The translations under genes were made by a program, and so were the position numbers. From assembly GCF_000002985.6 (NCBI RefSeq), contig NC_003284.9:5270001-5334000 (forward strand): 64,000 nucleotides of DNA, written 5' to 3'. Within the stretch, counting starts at the first letter, position 1; the number at the start of each line of letters is the position of its first letter. This document shows positions 37,832-51,222 of the stretch, piece after piece. This DNA comes from Caenorhabditis elegans (Eukaryota > Nematoda > Chromadorea > Rhabditida > Rhabditidae). The notes beneath the pieces were generated by a model. That model was not told the origin of the DNA. It ran no database searches and was given only the letters and a program-made list of their open reading frames with translations.

Positions 37832-40800
37832 TCAGTTGATTAGATGCCTAACTAATTCCATCGGAAGTGGGAAGATGATCGTCGAATTTTTCTCTGCTCT
37901 GAAAAAAAACCAGGGTTATGTTTTCTTATTTTTTATTGAAAGATTGTGAAAACAAAAAAAACTCACGCGACGCTATTCAGAGTTTGAAGATATCGGAGTT
38001 GAAGAGCAGCTGGAGACTGAGCAATGACTGATGCAGCATCACGCAATGCCCGAGAAGCTTTCTGCTCTCCTTCCGCAGCAATCACCTTGTATCAAAACAG
38101 TTTTTTTTTCAAAAGTTAAATATTATTTCAAACCTTAGCTCTAGCTTCTCGAGTGGCCTCTGCTTCTGCCGCCATTGCTCGTTGAAGTTGAATTGGGAGA
38201 CGAACATCTTTGCTAAAATTTTTAATTCAATGAGAGACATTTTTTACTAATTTTAGTCAAATTTTGTTCAATTTTCGTACAATTTTCACATCAAAGTTGC
38301 CAAAAAAAAGAACAATTCTAAAAACTAGCAATTGCCAATATTGTTGAGAGACAAAGAAAAATTATTCCATCGAACATACAACATTTCAGAATTTTTAAAG
38401 ATTTCAAATTGTACACTTCATTCATTATGTTGAAAGGGTCTTAAAGCTTGGAAGAATATGTATTCGTGAGAACATTAACAACGGTATACTAAAATAGCAA
38501 AATATGCATTACACGTTAAAGTTTTTAAACTATAGTGAAGGTTGAATATTGCTGAAGTTTTCAGAAATCTACTATTTTGGCAATATCAACAATAGCCGAA
38601 TTTTGTTGATTGTTGTGTCTATATTTCAATTTTTCAAATATCACTCACATTTCTACTCTTTCCACTTTGATTCCCCAGCTTTCAGTTGCTTCATCAAGAA
38701 TTGTCTATAAAAAATAACTAATTGCTTAATTAGTACAAAATTTCCCTACCTGCATGGATGCTGCAAGTGTTTCACGATCCGAGAGAATTTCTGACAGGCT
38801 TCTCGTACCTAACATATTACGAAGCGTTGTTTGCGCAAGCAATCTTTAATTAATAGCTAAACAATAGTCTGTAAAATGAAATTATACCTTGTAGAATGGT
38901 GTGCATTTTCAACATTTGCCACGCTAACTGTTGCATTGCTGATCCTATAGTAAATAACAGCGTCGACAGACGTTGTCACTGAATCTTTTGTTAAAATTTC
39001 CTGCGGCGGCACACTAAACGATACTGTTCTCAGATCAACCTTGGTGTACGATTCTATGCACGGAAGTACAAAGAAAATTCCTAAAATGTTTTAAATAGTT
39101 TTCCTATATCAACAAAAATAGGCACCTGGTCCTTTGGCTCCACCACCAATCAGTCGACCAAGTCGGAAAATGACGGCTCTCTCGTATTCTTGCACCACTT
39201 TCATACAAAAGTAAATTGAAACTGGGAATGTAGAAATAACCATTATCCATGACAGTCCCATAAGAAACCACCCACAAAACCCAAGACCAGTGTCATAATG
39301 TTCAGCTGGAAAATAATTTTTTTAAACTTTAAAATGGTTTTCTTCTGAAGCTTTCAAAGGGGCTGATTAAATTTAAAATTCACCGAACAACAATTACCAT
39401 GCAGGAAAAGGCAACACTTACGATTCATGTGTTTTGGATAATAGCTGAGCTTAAGTTGAGCTAACGATTGCCGTCGTGCTTCTCGTTCTTCTTTTGCAAA
39501 AATGAGTGGGTTGAGAGTGAACCTGAAAAGCGTAATTATTTTGGACAGTACTCCAGAGGAAACAAAAGTAAGTTTCAAAATAAAACAAAAATCAACAAAA
39601 ATCAATCCATTTATTAACCCAAAATCAATCCATTTATTAAAAAAATCAACAAAAATCAATCCATTTATTAACCCATCTGGTTCCGAGACAGAGGCGCGAT
39701 GGAGGCCCGCTGACGACGTGGATTACTCCACTTCCTATTATATTTCACCAGGCCTGGGTGCACCTGGGGGGTGGTCGGACTTGAACTCGTGATCTGCCGA
39801 TTAGTAGTGAAAGCCGTTATCCACTGAGCCATCTGCGCCCCGTTACTCCAAGACTTAATTAGAATACATGAAATCGATCGTCCTCTGCATGGCATCAGCA
39901 GCCGAGAGTATAGAACAATAATAGAAACACAAAACTTCTGATATACAGTTAATCGACTATGGGCTTTCAGATTTTGATTTTTACAGATCCAACGTTATGT
40001 TGCCAATTAGGTTTCGGCCTTTTCATGTGGTACAGTTTCTGAAGCTGCTGGTTCTGTCGAGAAAACAGTTAGAAATTCAAACTTTCAGGAGTATAGGCAA
40101 TCGACTATGTACTGTCAGACTTCAACATTTACAGGTTTTCAAGTTCATGTTTCCACACAGGTATCTTATTAGCCAATCGGTGATCAGATAATTTCAGAAA
40201 GGATTGAGGAACCTCTTTCAAAAACAAATGTGTGTTCCTCATAAACTTGCTTCCAAACATCAGTAGATAGAGATATCCCAAATTGTCAAAAGAAAATTTA
40301 TGAATTGTGTTTGAAACACTATTTCAAAATTGGTCAAATGATACTTTGCAAATGTTTTTAAAGGAAGCAACGTTGTTCGTAGAATTCCGACCAGGGGTGA
40401 ACACTATAATTTCTATAAGTTTCAAGAAAAAAAAGAAAAACTTTCAGTATGTGAAAATGTATCACTAAAATATTTTTAGGTCGCTACTTTTTTTAATTGG
40501 AACTTTGAATATATTACAGATACTTAATAATTATTAAATGTTACAAGTTTCACACATCATTTTGTGGTCCAATATTCAAGGTATTTCTCCACTTACAAGT
40601 GAAGAAAATTAGACTACTACCAAATGTGTGAAACCTGCAAATTTCAAATTTTACGGCGAAAGTAGATTATTGACCACAAACAATTTTCACATGATCATAC
40701 ATTTCTTGAACGTTTTCAAAATGAAAACTCAACTCCGGTGTCCGACACCCGAAAATGTTCACCAATTTAAAGTGTTTGTTGCTAACGCAACCTACAAGTT

Positions 40801-42799
40801 TTCACTATTTTGCTTCTAGGTAACGTTATAATTCCATAATCTAGCCGTAATATGCATTAAAAAAAATAATTATTTATAAAAATGTTCTTTTAGTGTAATA
40901 GGTTCCTCAAATTATTAACCTTTTTATCCTAGTTTTGAACTTTAATGATGATCCCTATGGGACCTTCTCATACAGATTAATAACTGAGTTGCTCGTTCTC
41001 AAGTTTCATAAATCACTTATGCGATTTGATGAAACGGCTCTAATTGAAACGTGTATGATTATCCCCAAGACGGCAAATAGGATGACTTCTCTGAACGCTC
41101 CCCCACCCATATGTACGATTAGTACCAGTAGCCAGTTGAGCAAAAAAACCTAACGGAACCTGCCAGCGCCGTCTGTCAAATTCGACATTGGTTACCCCAT
41201 AATTATCTTAAGAAAACTCGCAAAACTAAACCTTTTTGGTCCCATGTTTCTTTTTTTAGTTTTTTTTTGTTGTGAGAAATTCAGCGGGGAGAAAGTGGGG
41301 TTTGACTTCTGTCTTCTCTTCAATGATCTTCCCGAAAAAGTCCCTAATTCTTGTTGCAAAGAAGCGCTTTGATGAATGAGTTCGGATTACTCAAAGTGTA
41401 ATCTTCCGTGTACGCATGTGCGTATGTGGCTCAACTGCGGGGCCCATCCAATGTTTCTGTCACTATTTTCATTTGAGAAAAGAGTAAGAGTAATAGCGGA
41501 AGTCGGCCGGAGTTCAGTGCCCCCTTTCAATGGTAGGTGTGAATGCTCAGAAATACATATATAAATGAGAGGAATAAAAAGAGGAATAAAGGGAAATAAG
41601 ACCGGAATTTGGAGAAGAAAGATTTGGGCTTAAAGTGCTTACCTGCGACCCATGCGTCCACGAGGTTGTCCGGTGGGCACCGGAATCTGAATGTTCCCTT
41701 CATCGTCCGATTCCATTAGACGCTCGCTCTCGTTTGACGAAGAATCTCCGGAATCACCGCCGTCTGTAATAAAAAACGACGATTTTTGTGCAATATGAGA
41801 AACTCGGCTAATTGACACTGGCTACAAAGTCTATGTGTCCAGTCTGGTAATTGAACTCCGAGGCGCTCTAGAGGCGGGGCATTCGTTTTTAAGGAAACTT
41901 GAGAACTTCCTAGACTAGAGCTTATTGTCCAATTAGAGCAGCTGGCAAACAGCGAATGGTGAACTGTACACATTTTTTACGTAACTAGTAATAAAAAAAT
42001 AATCAAATTGCTTTAAAGGTGGAGTACGGCCAGTGGGTATGATATAAAAATGATTAAATATCGTTTAAAAAGCTTGCAAGAATTTTTGGAAACTTTTTAG
42101 ATATTTGTGAAATCCCCATACTTTTAAAACTTATTTTTTCACTTTTAAACGTGACATTGATTTGGATTCGTAGACTTAAGATATAATATTATCTAAGAGG
42201 AATAATGAAAAATATGGTCCACGTTTTAATTGAGTTCACGAAGAAATCAGTTTCTGTTTTAATTTTCAAATATGGTGTCATAATACTCAACTAGGATTTA
42301 TTTCGAGCCAAAAAGTTGTGAAAACTGAATTAGTGCCACTTTTGGGAAAATCTAAAGAACTGTTCCAACCCTACAATGATGGAATTTAAAAATTTTGATC
42401 GACGACAAAAAATCGACGACATTGAAAAAAATAGGTGAATACTGAGTTATCATCACTTTTTGACTCGAAATAAAACATTTTTCAATATTTTTAATAAAGT
42501 GATATTATGATATTTGGTCATTGTAGAACCATAGGATGGTACTTGATACTTTTCCCACAGGCTGTACTCCAATTTTGGTTTTTCAAGATAGAAAGTGTCT
42601 AAAATAAAAGAAAAAGTGCGGAGTTGTGTGTGGAATGACCCGTGTACATTTTTCAAAACCAGGGCAGTTGGACTTATGAAACTAATCCAGTAGGGCTTGT
42701 CATGGTCTCGAAAAACCTTTGCCATCTTTCTACAACGACTTTTCCATTCCTCGTTTCTTACTTACTCGGTGATCCTTGACGCACTTCCAGAAACTCCAT
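37832..42799 (-). CDS. sto-2: Stomatin-family protein, shared body plus the most proximal first exon (sto-2)
   Basis: Common exons on the minus strand are 41763-41643, 39522-39422, 39305-39126, 39080-38888, 38843-38750, 38704-38649, 38212-38134, 38085-37967 and 37898-37832 (TGA). With the first exon 42799-42766 they encode 347 residues. Stomatins are cholesterol-associated membrane scaffolds that gate channels such as degenerins/ENaC. The sequence shows an acidic then basic N-terminus, a hydrophobic hairpin ([20 protein letters not shown]) with the conserved proline, then the SPFH/PHB core ([39 protein letters not shown]) and the oligomerisation tail ([11 protein letters not shown]). It resembles MEC-2, UNC-1 and other STO proteins; calling it sto-2 rests on remembered neighbourhood (vps-41, ags-3 and ift-81 on the same cosmid). 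At least four further first exons lie upstream. Confidence 0.85.
39588..39672. repeat. Short direct tandem repeat in a stomatin intron
   Basis: The phrase AATCAATCCATTTATTAA occurs three times, with AAAAATCAACA spacers, immediately next to the SINE-like element that follows. It may be part of that element's tail or its insertion site. Confidence 0.85.
39673..39845 (-). mobile_element. tRNA-derived SINE-like element
   Basis: Read on the minus strand from about 39843 it begins GGGGCGCAGATGGCTCAGTG, an excellent tRNA 5' half with an A box, and continues to a B-box-like GAGTTCAAGTCCGAC at tRNA spacing. A non-tRNA GC-rich tail extends to about 39673, beside the tandem repeats. The pseudo-anticodon arm pairs poorly, so it is a SINE head or tRNA pseudogene and not a tRNA gene. 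Confidence 0.65.
39846..41642. other. Stomatin intron remainder, no supported gene
   Basis: AT-rich intron DNA between common exons at 39522 and 41643. Two related stretches near 39950-40030 and 40080-40140 (both with AATCGACTATG...TCAGA and a nearby AACGTT or ACAGG) look like a diverged direct repeat. A GC-richer block at 41370-41540 precedes the exon. No exon with compatible splice edges was recognised. Confidence 0.5.
42014..42577. mobile_element. MITE-like element with terminal inverted repeats, next to the first sto-2 exon
   Basis: The left end AAAGGTGGAGTACGGCCAGT is matched on the opposite strand by AAAATTGGAGTACAGCCTGT at the right end, each followed by GGG. The interior is AT-rich and non-coding, containing the phrase GCCAAAAAGTTGTGAAAACTG that also occurs near 13025. 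It belongs to the same family as the element at 50603-50970. Confidence 0.65.
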
Positions 42800-45170
42800 C
42801 TAAAAAGAGGGCAGGTGTGGGATGTATATGAAAAATGAAATAAAATAAGACCGGACCGGGAGGCGGGGGAAGAAACGGAAACGGAAACGCGAAATGGGAC
42901 AATGTGTCAAGAGGAAGATAAATTCGAGAAAAGAGGAACGTCGCCTAGTAACGTTTTTTTGTTTCAAACGTCTTATTTTTTATGACAATCTTGTTGTGAG
43001 AAGGCACATGAAGAACAGCTCAGTTTTTAGTGACAGATTAAGGAGCAAAGCGGGGAATACGGATCAAAGGATTTTTGAGATTTTTAAAATTTTCAGAATT
43101 TAGAAATCTTCCCGTAAATGTGAGTATATACTTCATTTGATTTGCTAGCTCTTCTCACACGCATTTTCCATTTCAGAAATCAAAGGAAGTTAGTAGGAAA
43201 TGATGTCTGGGGTCTGTTTTCGGGTTGAATGATGATGATGAAATTTAAACGAACCACCCTCTTAAGAAACGCATCGTTTTTGAGTAAAACGTAAACGAGC
43301 ACCTCGGAGAAAAATCTGATAAAAGACGAATTGCAGAGGGAATATGTTGACTGGATTTCCTATTTGCTATATTTTTAAACATTCGAAATATGAAATAGGA
43401 GCATTTTAGAATTTTTTAGAATATTTGAACATTTGGTTTTGAACACTTTTTTGCATTTCTAGGTGTTGAAACAAAATTTTTAATTTGACAAAACAGGTTT
43501 TCTGTTGTTCATTTGTGATTCTTAATTTAAAACTATTTTTAAAAAAAAGTCAAATCACTGAAGAAAAACTGAAAAAAACCCTATTTAGCAGAAAAAAGAA
43601 AATTCAATTTTTTTTGCAAAATTAAAAAATAAATAATTTACAGTTATTATAACATATGTTTTATTATTTTAAGCAAAATCCTCACCACGTTAAAATTTAA
43701 TTTTTGTATTATTACCTAAAGTTTTAAGAAAGCAGTTTCAGCGCGATTATCGTGCCTAGAAAAGTTAAAAATGATCAGATCTTGTCAATAAAATAATTTA
43801 TTTTCTTTACAAATCATACCTAGCATACCTATGTTGCATACTTATATTTTACCGAAGCTTAAAAACCATTCCGATTAAGATAAAATAAATGAATGTCGAA
43901 ATAAAATCGCCAGACGACAGCCGCTCGGCCCTGATCGCAACTCAATTAAAATTTTTTGAAAATAATACTTAAGTGATTTTAGATTAAAATTGAATGTTTA
44001 TTTAGTAACAAAATAAGGTTATTACGTGAATCAAACGAACAAGTACCTCAGCTTCAAACATCAAACTTTACATTCTCATCGCTCGCATATTCTATTTGTA
44101 TATTGCTTCCTTTGTGTGCAAAAAAAGAAACAATTTAGGTCAAACCGCTTGATGAGCCACCTAATTGCCCTTGTTTTTGAAAACTGCATACTACACGACG
44201 CCATCTAATTGTCTCGAGTGCGAAAAGACTAAAAGAGAGAAAGGACCCCATGAAGCTGTTTCACGGCTCTTGCCAATGAAAGTCAATTCGTGAAGAATAT
44301 TTTTTAGATGCGGTGTGCTGACTTTTCTCACGATTTGCCGTTATCCTCGCCTTGTCTTACGACTTGTCATGGACAGCATTAACTTGTGTGGCATGCAGCC
44401 ATCTTACTTCAAAATTTTCAGATTTCAATGAGCGAGACAAAACTAATTTTTTTTCAAATTCAAAAGAATATCCCCCGCTTATTTTCAGATTGATACGATT
44501 GAAGTTCGAGCAAAAGAAGCATGAGATGCTTCGCCAGTTTTGACCTATTCGTATTTCCGTCTGGTCAAATGTTTTTTCGCGCCTTTCTGCAGTGGCACTG
44601 CACAACCGAACCGCCGAGCTAATTCCCAGAAGTACTTTCGGTTGATTTGTTGTTCTCGCGGAAAACAAACAACAATTTTTCAACGCCGTTGAAGTAGATC
44701 ATCCATCATCTACGGCGGGTGAGAAAAGCGTCTTCAATATAGCCCATGAGTTTTATACTCAAAAAGCAATTGACAATTCAGAAAAACAGGTGATAACCGG
44801 AAAAAAAATTCTGATTTTGCAGAGCAAGAGAGAAGATGTAAAACTAAGTTTTCTAAGTTTCTGGCCTAACAAAGTCACAATGAGACGTTTATAGATCTGG
44901 CGCCGTCGGAGCCCATCTCATGTTTTATTCTTGAAGTATGGCGTGAGTTGGTGTCAAGCAACATTCTTATTGACTTTTCTTTCCCAAAGATGCTCGAATG
45001 ACAAAAACGAAATTAAACATTTTTATGACCCTAAGAAACTTGATTTTTTCATGAGCCGGAAGTTGCAACTAAACGGGAAAAGCCTGAACTTTTTATGTAC
45101 TTGCACTGAGACATTGGTTTTGTGACCTTTGAAACAGAAAAAAAAACAGGAAATGAAATAAAAATATTAC

Positions 45171-45288
45171 CTAGTTGGTCGGAAAACGAAATCCTGGTAC
45201 TTGATGCCCTTCGGTTTCCGGAGTTTCCAGAGTTTCCGGGGTTTACTGGCGCCGGGGAAGCCGATTCCTCACTTGGTTGGGTCTTCAT
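45171..45288 (-). CDS. sto-2: Alternative first coding exon of sto-2 (long N-terminus)
   Basis: It starts ATG at 45288 and ends at a G|GTAATA donor in phase 1, which joins to the common exon at 41763 (GAC GGC GGT...). It adds 39 residues rich in Ser, Pro and Asn with a repeated GNSGNSGNR motif and a possible basophilic-kinase site (NRRASS). The resulting protein would be about 375 residues. The frame is closed on both sides by splice-compatible sequence. Confidence 0.75.
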
Positions 45289-48001
45289 GTTAGTGGCAAA
45301 TAATAAAATAGCCGGAATACAGTGGAAAGTCTAATTTCTGATATACGATTCAATTTGGCAGTGAAGGAGTTTGTGGCCAGCAGGACTCTCGAACGCCTGG
45401 GTCTAAGTGTTAAAAGGGCGGGGCCCGTGGCTCCAGAGCATGTACAACTGCACTCGACGACAAAATGAGCCCCGACCGCAGATGCCCTCTTCTTCGAAGA
45501 AATGAAAATATGAGAATCTAACTCTCGATGTATTATAAATTGTTGGTTTACTAGATACCCTTTTGTCTTTTTAACCTAGCCTTGGAATTTGACGTGTCTT
45601 GATTTATTTGTACAATTTAAAAGTATCAAACTAGAAAACAACAAATATATTTAAAAAAAGACATTTGTCATTCTTCACCAACTGGTTTTTCCTAATTAAG
45701 AAGAACAAGGATTGATAAATTGTGTCCGGCAGATGGGAGAAGTATTAAAGAAAATTTGCATAAAATGACAGGATTAAAATTCATTTTCATATCAAAAAGA
45801 ATCTTCAAAGAAATGCGCGTCAAAAATGAATAAATTAAACAATTTTGGTGGGGATAAAAATAGTTTTGATATAATGTCAAAGGTTTAATAGGTTCAGGTG
45901 AAAATTATTAAAGGTGCAGTTAAGTTTTCCGATAAATATGGAAATTGTTTAGCTTTTGAAACAAATCCCGGTTAAAGTTATGAGGCTTCAAAGTCTTCTC
46001 GAACAAGAAATCAATATAGTTTTTAGAGTTTCAAGCAATTCTTTGTTTTCTCAGAATATTTCCTAAACCACTTCTTCATCGTGAACGCTTTGAAAATCTT
46101 GGTAATTAACAAAATCGTGGTTCGTCATAATATTTCGGTAGTATATTTGAACAAATTATGTACTGGCGCTATTTCAACTTTAAAATATAAAACTAGAGAA
46201 CATTTTTTTGAAGATTTCAAAATTTCTCAAAAATTTTGCGAAAAAGAAAACTGTTGGTTTTTAAAAAGTTTCCTAAAATCTGGTGTTCGATATTTTTAGG
46301 TATATTATAACATGGAATTTGAAATATTGTACTTATGTGAGTAATTTGTTATAAATGATAGAATATTGGTTGTAATGACGGATTACAGTTTTCTGAATTT
46401 TCCCTTGTCCCACAAATTTTCCCAAAATGATTTTTCCATTCCCGCAAAAACTTTTCAAAGTAGGCTTTGCAGAAAATGGAAAACTATACAAAAAACAAAG
46501 AGGGCTAATCAGCTTTTGATTAAAAAACCCATTTAAAATTATATAAATTTTTTAAATAACTTTTTAAAATTTATATTTGGTTGTAAAAAGACACATTTTT
46601 TATCATTTACAGAATAAAAATATTTGCATATAACACAATTATCAAAGTATCAGAGTCTTTTTCTAACTAAGCTAAAAAAAATTCAACTTTACAAAATTTG
46701 TATAAAATTGTTTTCAGATATTTTTTAGTTACAATTAAAAATTCGCATTACCTCTGTTGATTAGGAAATTGTTAAATAAGTAGACAAAAATAGTTGTAGA
46801 AATGTGAAATGGTTTTTTCCCGTTTTTGTTCTTCTTTTCTACACCACCACCGTTCTCTGATCCAGCAATTTCACTTTTTGACTTATGATAGAACATAAAC
46901 CAAAAATCTTCTCTTCAATATTCGAAAAAAAAACAAACAACAAAAATATAATCCCCCACCTAAAAAAAAAAGTTTCGCCTACGGAAAGAAGACGACGACA
47001 AAAGTTGGGTGACTGAAGAGCGACGCTCATCGGTTTTCGTCTTTGCAGGACTTTTCTTTATCTATGAATAATGTTTGTCTTGTCCATAGCCTCCACGTTT
47101 TTCATATAAATTTTGAATGTGTTCTGCTTTTTTTTGTAGTTATCTCACCACTTTATATTGTAGATCCGAAATAACCCCGAATTTTATAATGAAACGTTCT
47201 GAAATTAAAAAAATAAAAGTTTTACCGGTAAAAAATTTGTGAAAGAAAGCTTATTTTCAGCTAAAATCTCAAATTTTGCCGACCTCTCAAAATTAGAATT
47301 AACGGAAGTAAGCTTTGATTTAACTATCACCTGTCAATGAATATTTTGGTAATTTATTGCATGTTGTTTCGTCGATTGAGATGCTTTTTCAAACAATTTT
47401 GCTATATTAGGTCTAAGTCTCAAATTCTCAGATTTTGGTACCTTTAATAGGGTGTTGATGAAGCAAAGAGCATAGGTAGTTGGAAATATTTGTTTTACTA
47501 GGAATTTCCGGGTAGACTTTTGTCTAAAATTTTGAAATTGTTTCTCGGAGTCTTATTGAGACTGTGCACTGGAGCGCAAACGTGCGATTTAGCACTTCAC
47601 AGGTTCTCTAAGTTTTTTTTCAAAGCCGTGCAAACTGAGTGGAGAAACAAATCTAATTAAAAGTACAGAGCAAAAAGTGAGAGGAAGTACTTGAGAAAGA
47701 TCTAAACGTAAAGCTGAGATGTGGTGTAAAACTGAAAAGAGAAAAAAACTTTCCCAAAAATGGCAAGAAGCTGGACAAAAAAACTTAATTTCCTGTTTTT
47801 CCGGTGGAAAACACAAAACAGTTGGGTGGAATTTACGACGTTGCCAGAATTTTACATTATCTAGTCAACAGAGAAGCTGTTACAGATTGCGTACGAAAAA
47901 AGCATGAAAAATGAATTGGAAAAAATGCATACACACCAAAACAGGCAAAATGAAGTGAAAGTCAAAAAAGCGTGAGTTGCGGGTCGAAATGAAATTGGTA
48001 C

Positions 48002-48041
48002 CTTCTGGATAGAAAAACTCTCTGCACTCATTGGATATCAT
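48002..48041 (-). CDS. sto-2: Probable alternative first coding exon of sto-2
   Basis: ATG at 48041 followed by 13 codons (MISNECREFFYPE) and a donor G|GTACCA, again phase 1 and so compatible with the common exon at 41763. The frame is open further upstream, so the true start may be earlier or the exon longer. The donor is less strong than in the other first exons, hence lower confidence. Confidence 0.55.
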
Positions 48042-49384
48042 CTCAGGCGTGTAAATGTCGACAAAGTGTTGGACAAGGTCAGGAAACCAGCAGTCAGCTC
48101 TCGAATATATGTGTATGTATGTTCTAGGAATGTATAGTGGTGTTTGAGAAACGAATAGTCGCCCCGCGTTTCAACTCAGAGTCACAACAGACTGGTGTGA
48201 GTTTGAGACTCGACGTTTTGACTGGTTATGAAAAATTGGAACAAGAGAAATAAATGAATGGAAGACAGAAAGAGATCTTCCGCACAGATATGGAGCATAA
48301 GTAGGAGAGGAACCTTCCCCTTTGTTTCGCCTCGTTCTCTTGATACTCTCCGGCTCTTTTTTTTCATTCACTACTTGTAAACTTATTACTCAAACGTGGC
48401 ACAACATGTGAACAATATTAGAAATATAACTTATGACCCTGAGTTTGGTTTATTAAGAAAACACCTATCGAACTTGCTATAAATTTTATCAACAAGTTTA
48501 GACATATCGTAAACATTTGTGCTCATTCAACTCGCGGTGGGTTCATTGTGCACGATTTTGTTGGCGATGTGCGCATCGTGATTAGATAACTTCGCGATGC
48601 TCCTAATGGACACATTGGAATTCAACTGTGTAGGAAAGTCTGTTTCTCTTTTTTTTTTGAATAAAAGGAGCACGTGAAAAATGTCAGCATTTGTACAAAA
48701 TATACCGACGGGTCGAGTAGATCAAAGATATGTTTCTTCCAGTTACATGCTCTTATTATGTTGAAAATATTCAGATTCCAACATTGTAGAGGTTATAACA
48801 AGCGCCACTGCCGCAAAACAAGCAAGATACGGGCGGACCGGAATATCGATTTTTATCCGGCGGAAACCATGTTATTCAATTTTATTCTTCAAGACATTTC
48901 GTATATGTATTTCACAAAATCAAATTTTAAATATTCAGACGTAAATAAAATTGATGATAGGCTTCACCTACATATTGGTTTTTTGTGCACTTTATTTCTA
49001 CCTCTCAAAATATTTTTTCAAGTGAAAGGCCATAAGCACACTAATTGTAAGTATTAATTGAAACTTTTTGGGATTTTTTGAACTAAAGTCTTTTTAAATG
49101 TGATACTTTAGGGGAATAGTGTATAACCGCTCCTTTATCCCAAAAAATATCAAATATATGTATTTTCAGAGAGTCTTTTCAGTACAATAATTTTTTAATT
49201 ATTAATTACAGCAAAATTGTAAATCCAATTGCTTGTATTTTACACAGGCACTAATGCACGAAACTAATTAAAAATTTGTCACTTGGGGAAATTTGCCCAT
49301 TCACCAAAACCGACTGAAAGTTTTTAAAGCCCTAAATCGTTTAATTATGATACTCGGTTAAACAAAAAAGGAGTACAAAAGAAT

Positions 49385-49457
49385 TGCCCCAAACCAGGAT
49401 CGAACTGGTGACCTTACGATCTTCAGTCGTACGCTCTCCCAACTGAGCTATTGAGGC
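49385..49457 (-). tRNA. tRNA-Phe (GAA anticodon)
   Basis: On the minus strand a 73 nt cloverleaf folds without gaps: acceptor GCCTCAA/TTGGGGC (with one G-U pair), D arm GCTC/GAGC around AGTTGGGA, anticodon stem TACGA/TCGTA enclosing CTGAAGA with anticodon GAA, variable AGGTC, T arm ACCAG/CTGGT around TTCGATC, and discriminator A. Consensus A and B boxes are present and there is no intron. It lies inside the large upstream intron region of sto-2 and is read in the same direction as sto-2. Confidence 0.97.
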
Positions 49458-50602
49458 AGACACTCTTCCATTGGTTTATAATTTGTACACTATTGCGTGT
49501 TCTCGTTCTCTCACTAGTTTCTCTAGTTTCTGCCCCCTCCAGTCACTTTCCTATCACGACGTTATTGCAATTGACTCACGTTGTTATGTGTGGTTTCTAG
49601 GATCCGAGCCAGATGGAAGTAACTAGCAATTGTTGAAATGGAACACTGAAGAGAAATTGAAGCGGATTTTGGAATTATATACTCAGAAAAATATGCTATT
49701 CTCTATTCCTATATTTTTCGTCGGCTCTTTTTCTCAAATGTTCTCAAAAATTTTGCACAAGAATGAAAGTTTTGGCTACATGAACAAGAATTCTAGATGA
49801 AATATAGTTATGTGAATATCTTCTAAGAAATAAATTCTTATAACAATGGATTATTGAAGAAAAAAATTATATATAGTAAATGAAATGACTATAAAGGAGA
49901 AGAACAAAAAAAAGAACAACATGCAAAACAAAAATACGGAGAAACAATTTGTAAGAGATGACAATTTGTATAAGGAATCGGAGATGTCTTCGGACGGCGA
50001 TCCGCCTTCCCCTATAATCATTTTAACTGGTCTCACATCTTAAGACTCTGCCATCGGGCTTTAAGAATGCAATTTGTAGCAACACAAGAAATATCGCGGC
50101 GGAACTTTCCGCCTAGCCAAAATTTCAAAAACGATTATGCTAGATAAGTACGTCTTTGGGATTGGCTTACATTAGATGAACATTTTTCGGAGGGTGTCAA
50201 GGGACTTTGCGGTTTGCGGGTTACAATTAAATTTTATGTGCTTCATTATCACTCAACGGTAATAGGTTTGTAGTGGAGTGTTTAGAAAAATAAGTGCTAA
50301 AAATCAGAAATCATGAGTCCAGGTTGTGAAAAAAACGTTATGAGAGGGAAATTTTATAGTTTATCGATCAATTTACTGGAGAAGTTGATTTTTAATATTT
50401 TTAATATGATGTAATGTTTTAGATGCTGTTGATTTTACGCGGTAAAAGTGGATAAATTTTTTTGAATTGCAAATCGTTTTGTATAGATTATCGGTCGTTT
50501 TTATCGGAAATTTAATTTTTATTTATGAGGTCTACAATTGCTACCATAAACTTTAAGTAATTTTCTCGTGGCGAGACCCATTCTAATTAATTCATTCGTC
50601 CT

Positions 50603-50970
50603 TAAAGGTGGACTACGGCCTATGAGGGGAAATTAATTGAAATGCATTTCTATGGTACTAATTTGTTTTATCGGGAAATTGCTTTTTTCAATGATTTGGA
50701 AGTCGTCAATCAATAATAACATTTTTCTTTCAGTTTTATGTTTTAATTGTGTTTAAATTATTCATGTTTCAACATTTTAGGGATTTGAACGTCCGGCAGT
50801 GTTTTAAATTTCTCAAAAAAAAAAATTGAAAAATTAGTTTTCACCTCTTTTTGACTGGAAGTATAAACATTCCAAAATTGTTTTAGAATTGTTATTATCA
50901 TATTTGGTCATTTTAGCATCAAAAGTCTGAGTTTCAATAATTCCCCTCACAGGACGTAATCCAATTTTAA
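50603..50970. mobile_element. MITE-like element with terminal inverted repeats
   Basis: The left end reads AAAGGTGGACTACGGCC and the right end, on the other strand, TTAAAATTGGATTACGTCC, both followed by T/GTGAGGGGAA(A)TT facing inward. No coding capacity. A second copy with the same kind of ends lies at 42014-42577, and half-copies occur elsewhere. Confidence 0.65.
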
Positions 50971-51222
50971 GTTTACACGTACACGATACTGCATAATTTA
51001 AATTTTTCCAACATTATTAAAAATGGTATTTTTGAAAAGTTTTGTTCTAAAAGAAAGTTTACATTTATCAAATTCAATTATCAAACATCTATTTGCAATG
51101 ATTCACTAAAAACGGAGCTTTTAGTTTTTTTATTCTAAAGTTGAAAAAGAGCAACGAATTTGAAGTTTCAAATAAAAAATCTAAGTAGTTTGAGTTCAAC
51201 CTCAAACCAAAACTAAACTTAC

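Noticed and set aside
45360..45440. Possible tRNA pseudogene (GCGTTCGAGAGTCC on the minus strand)
   Set aside because: Only a B-box-like motif with a spacing error is present and no A box at the right distance.
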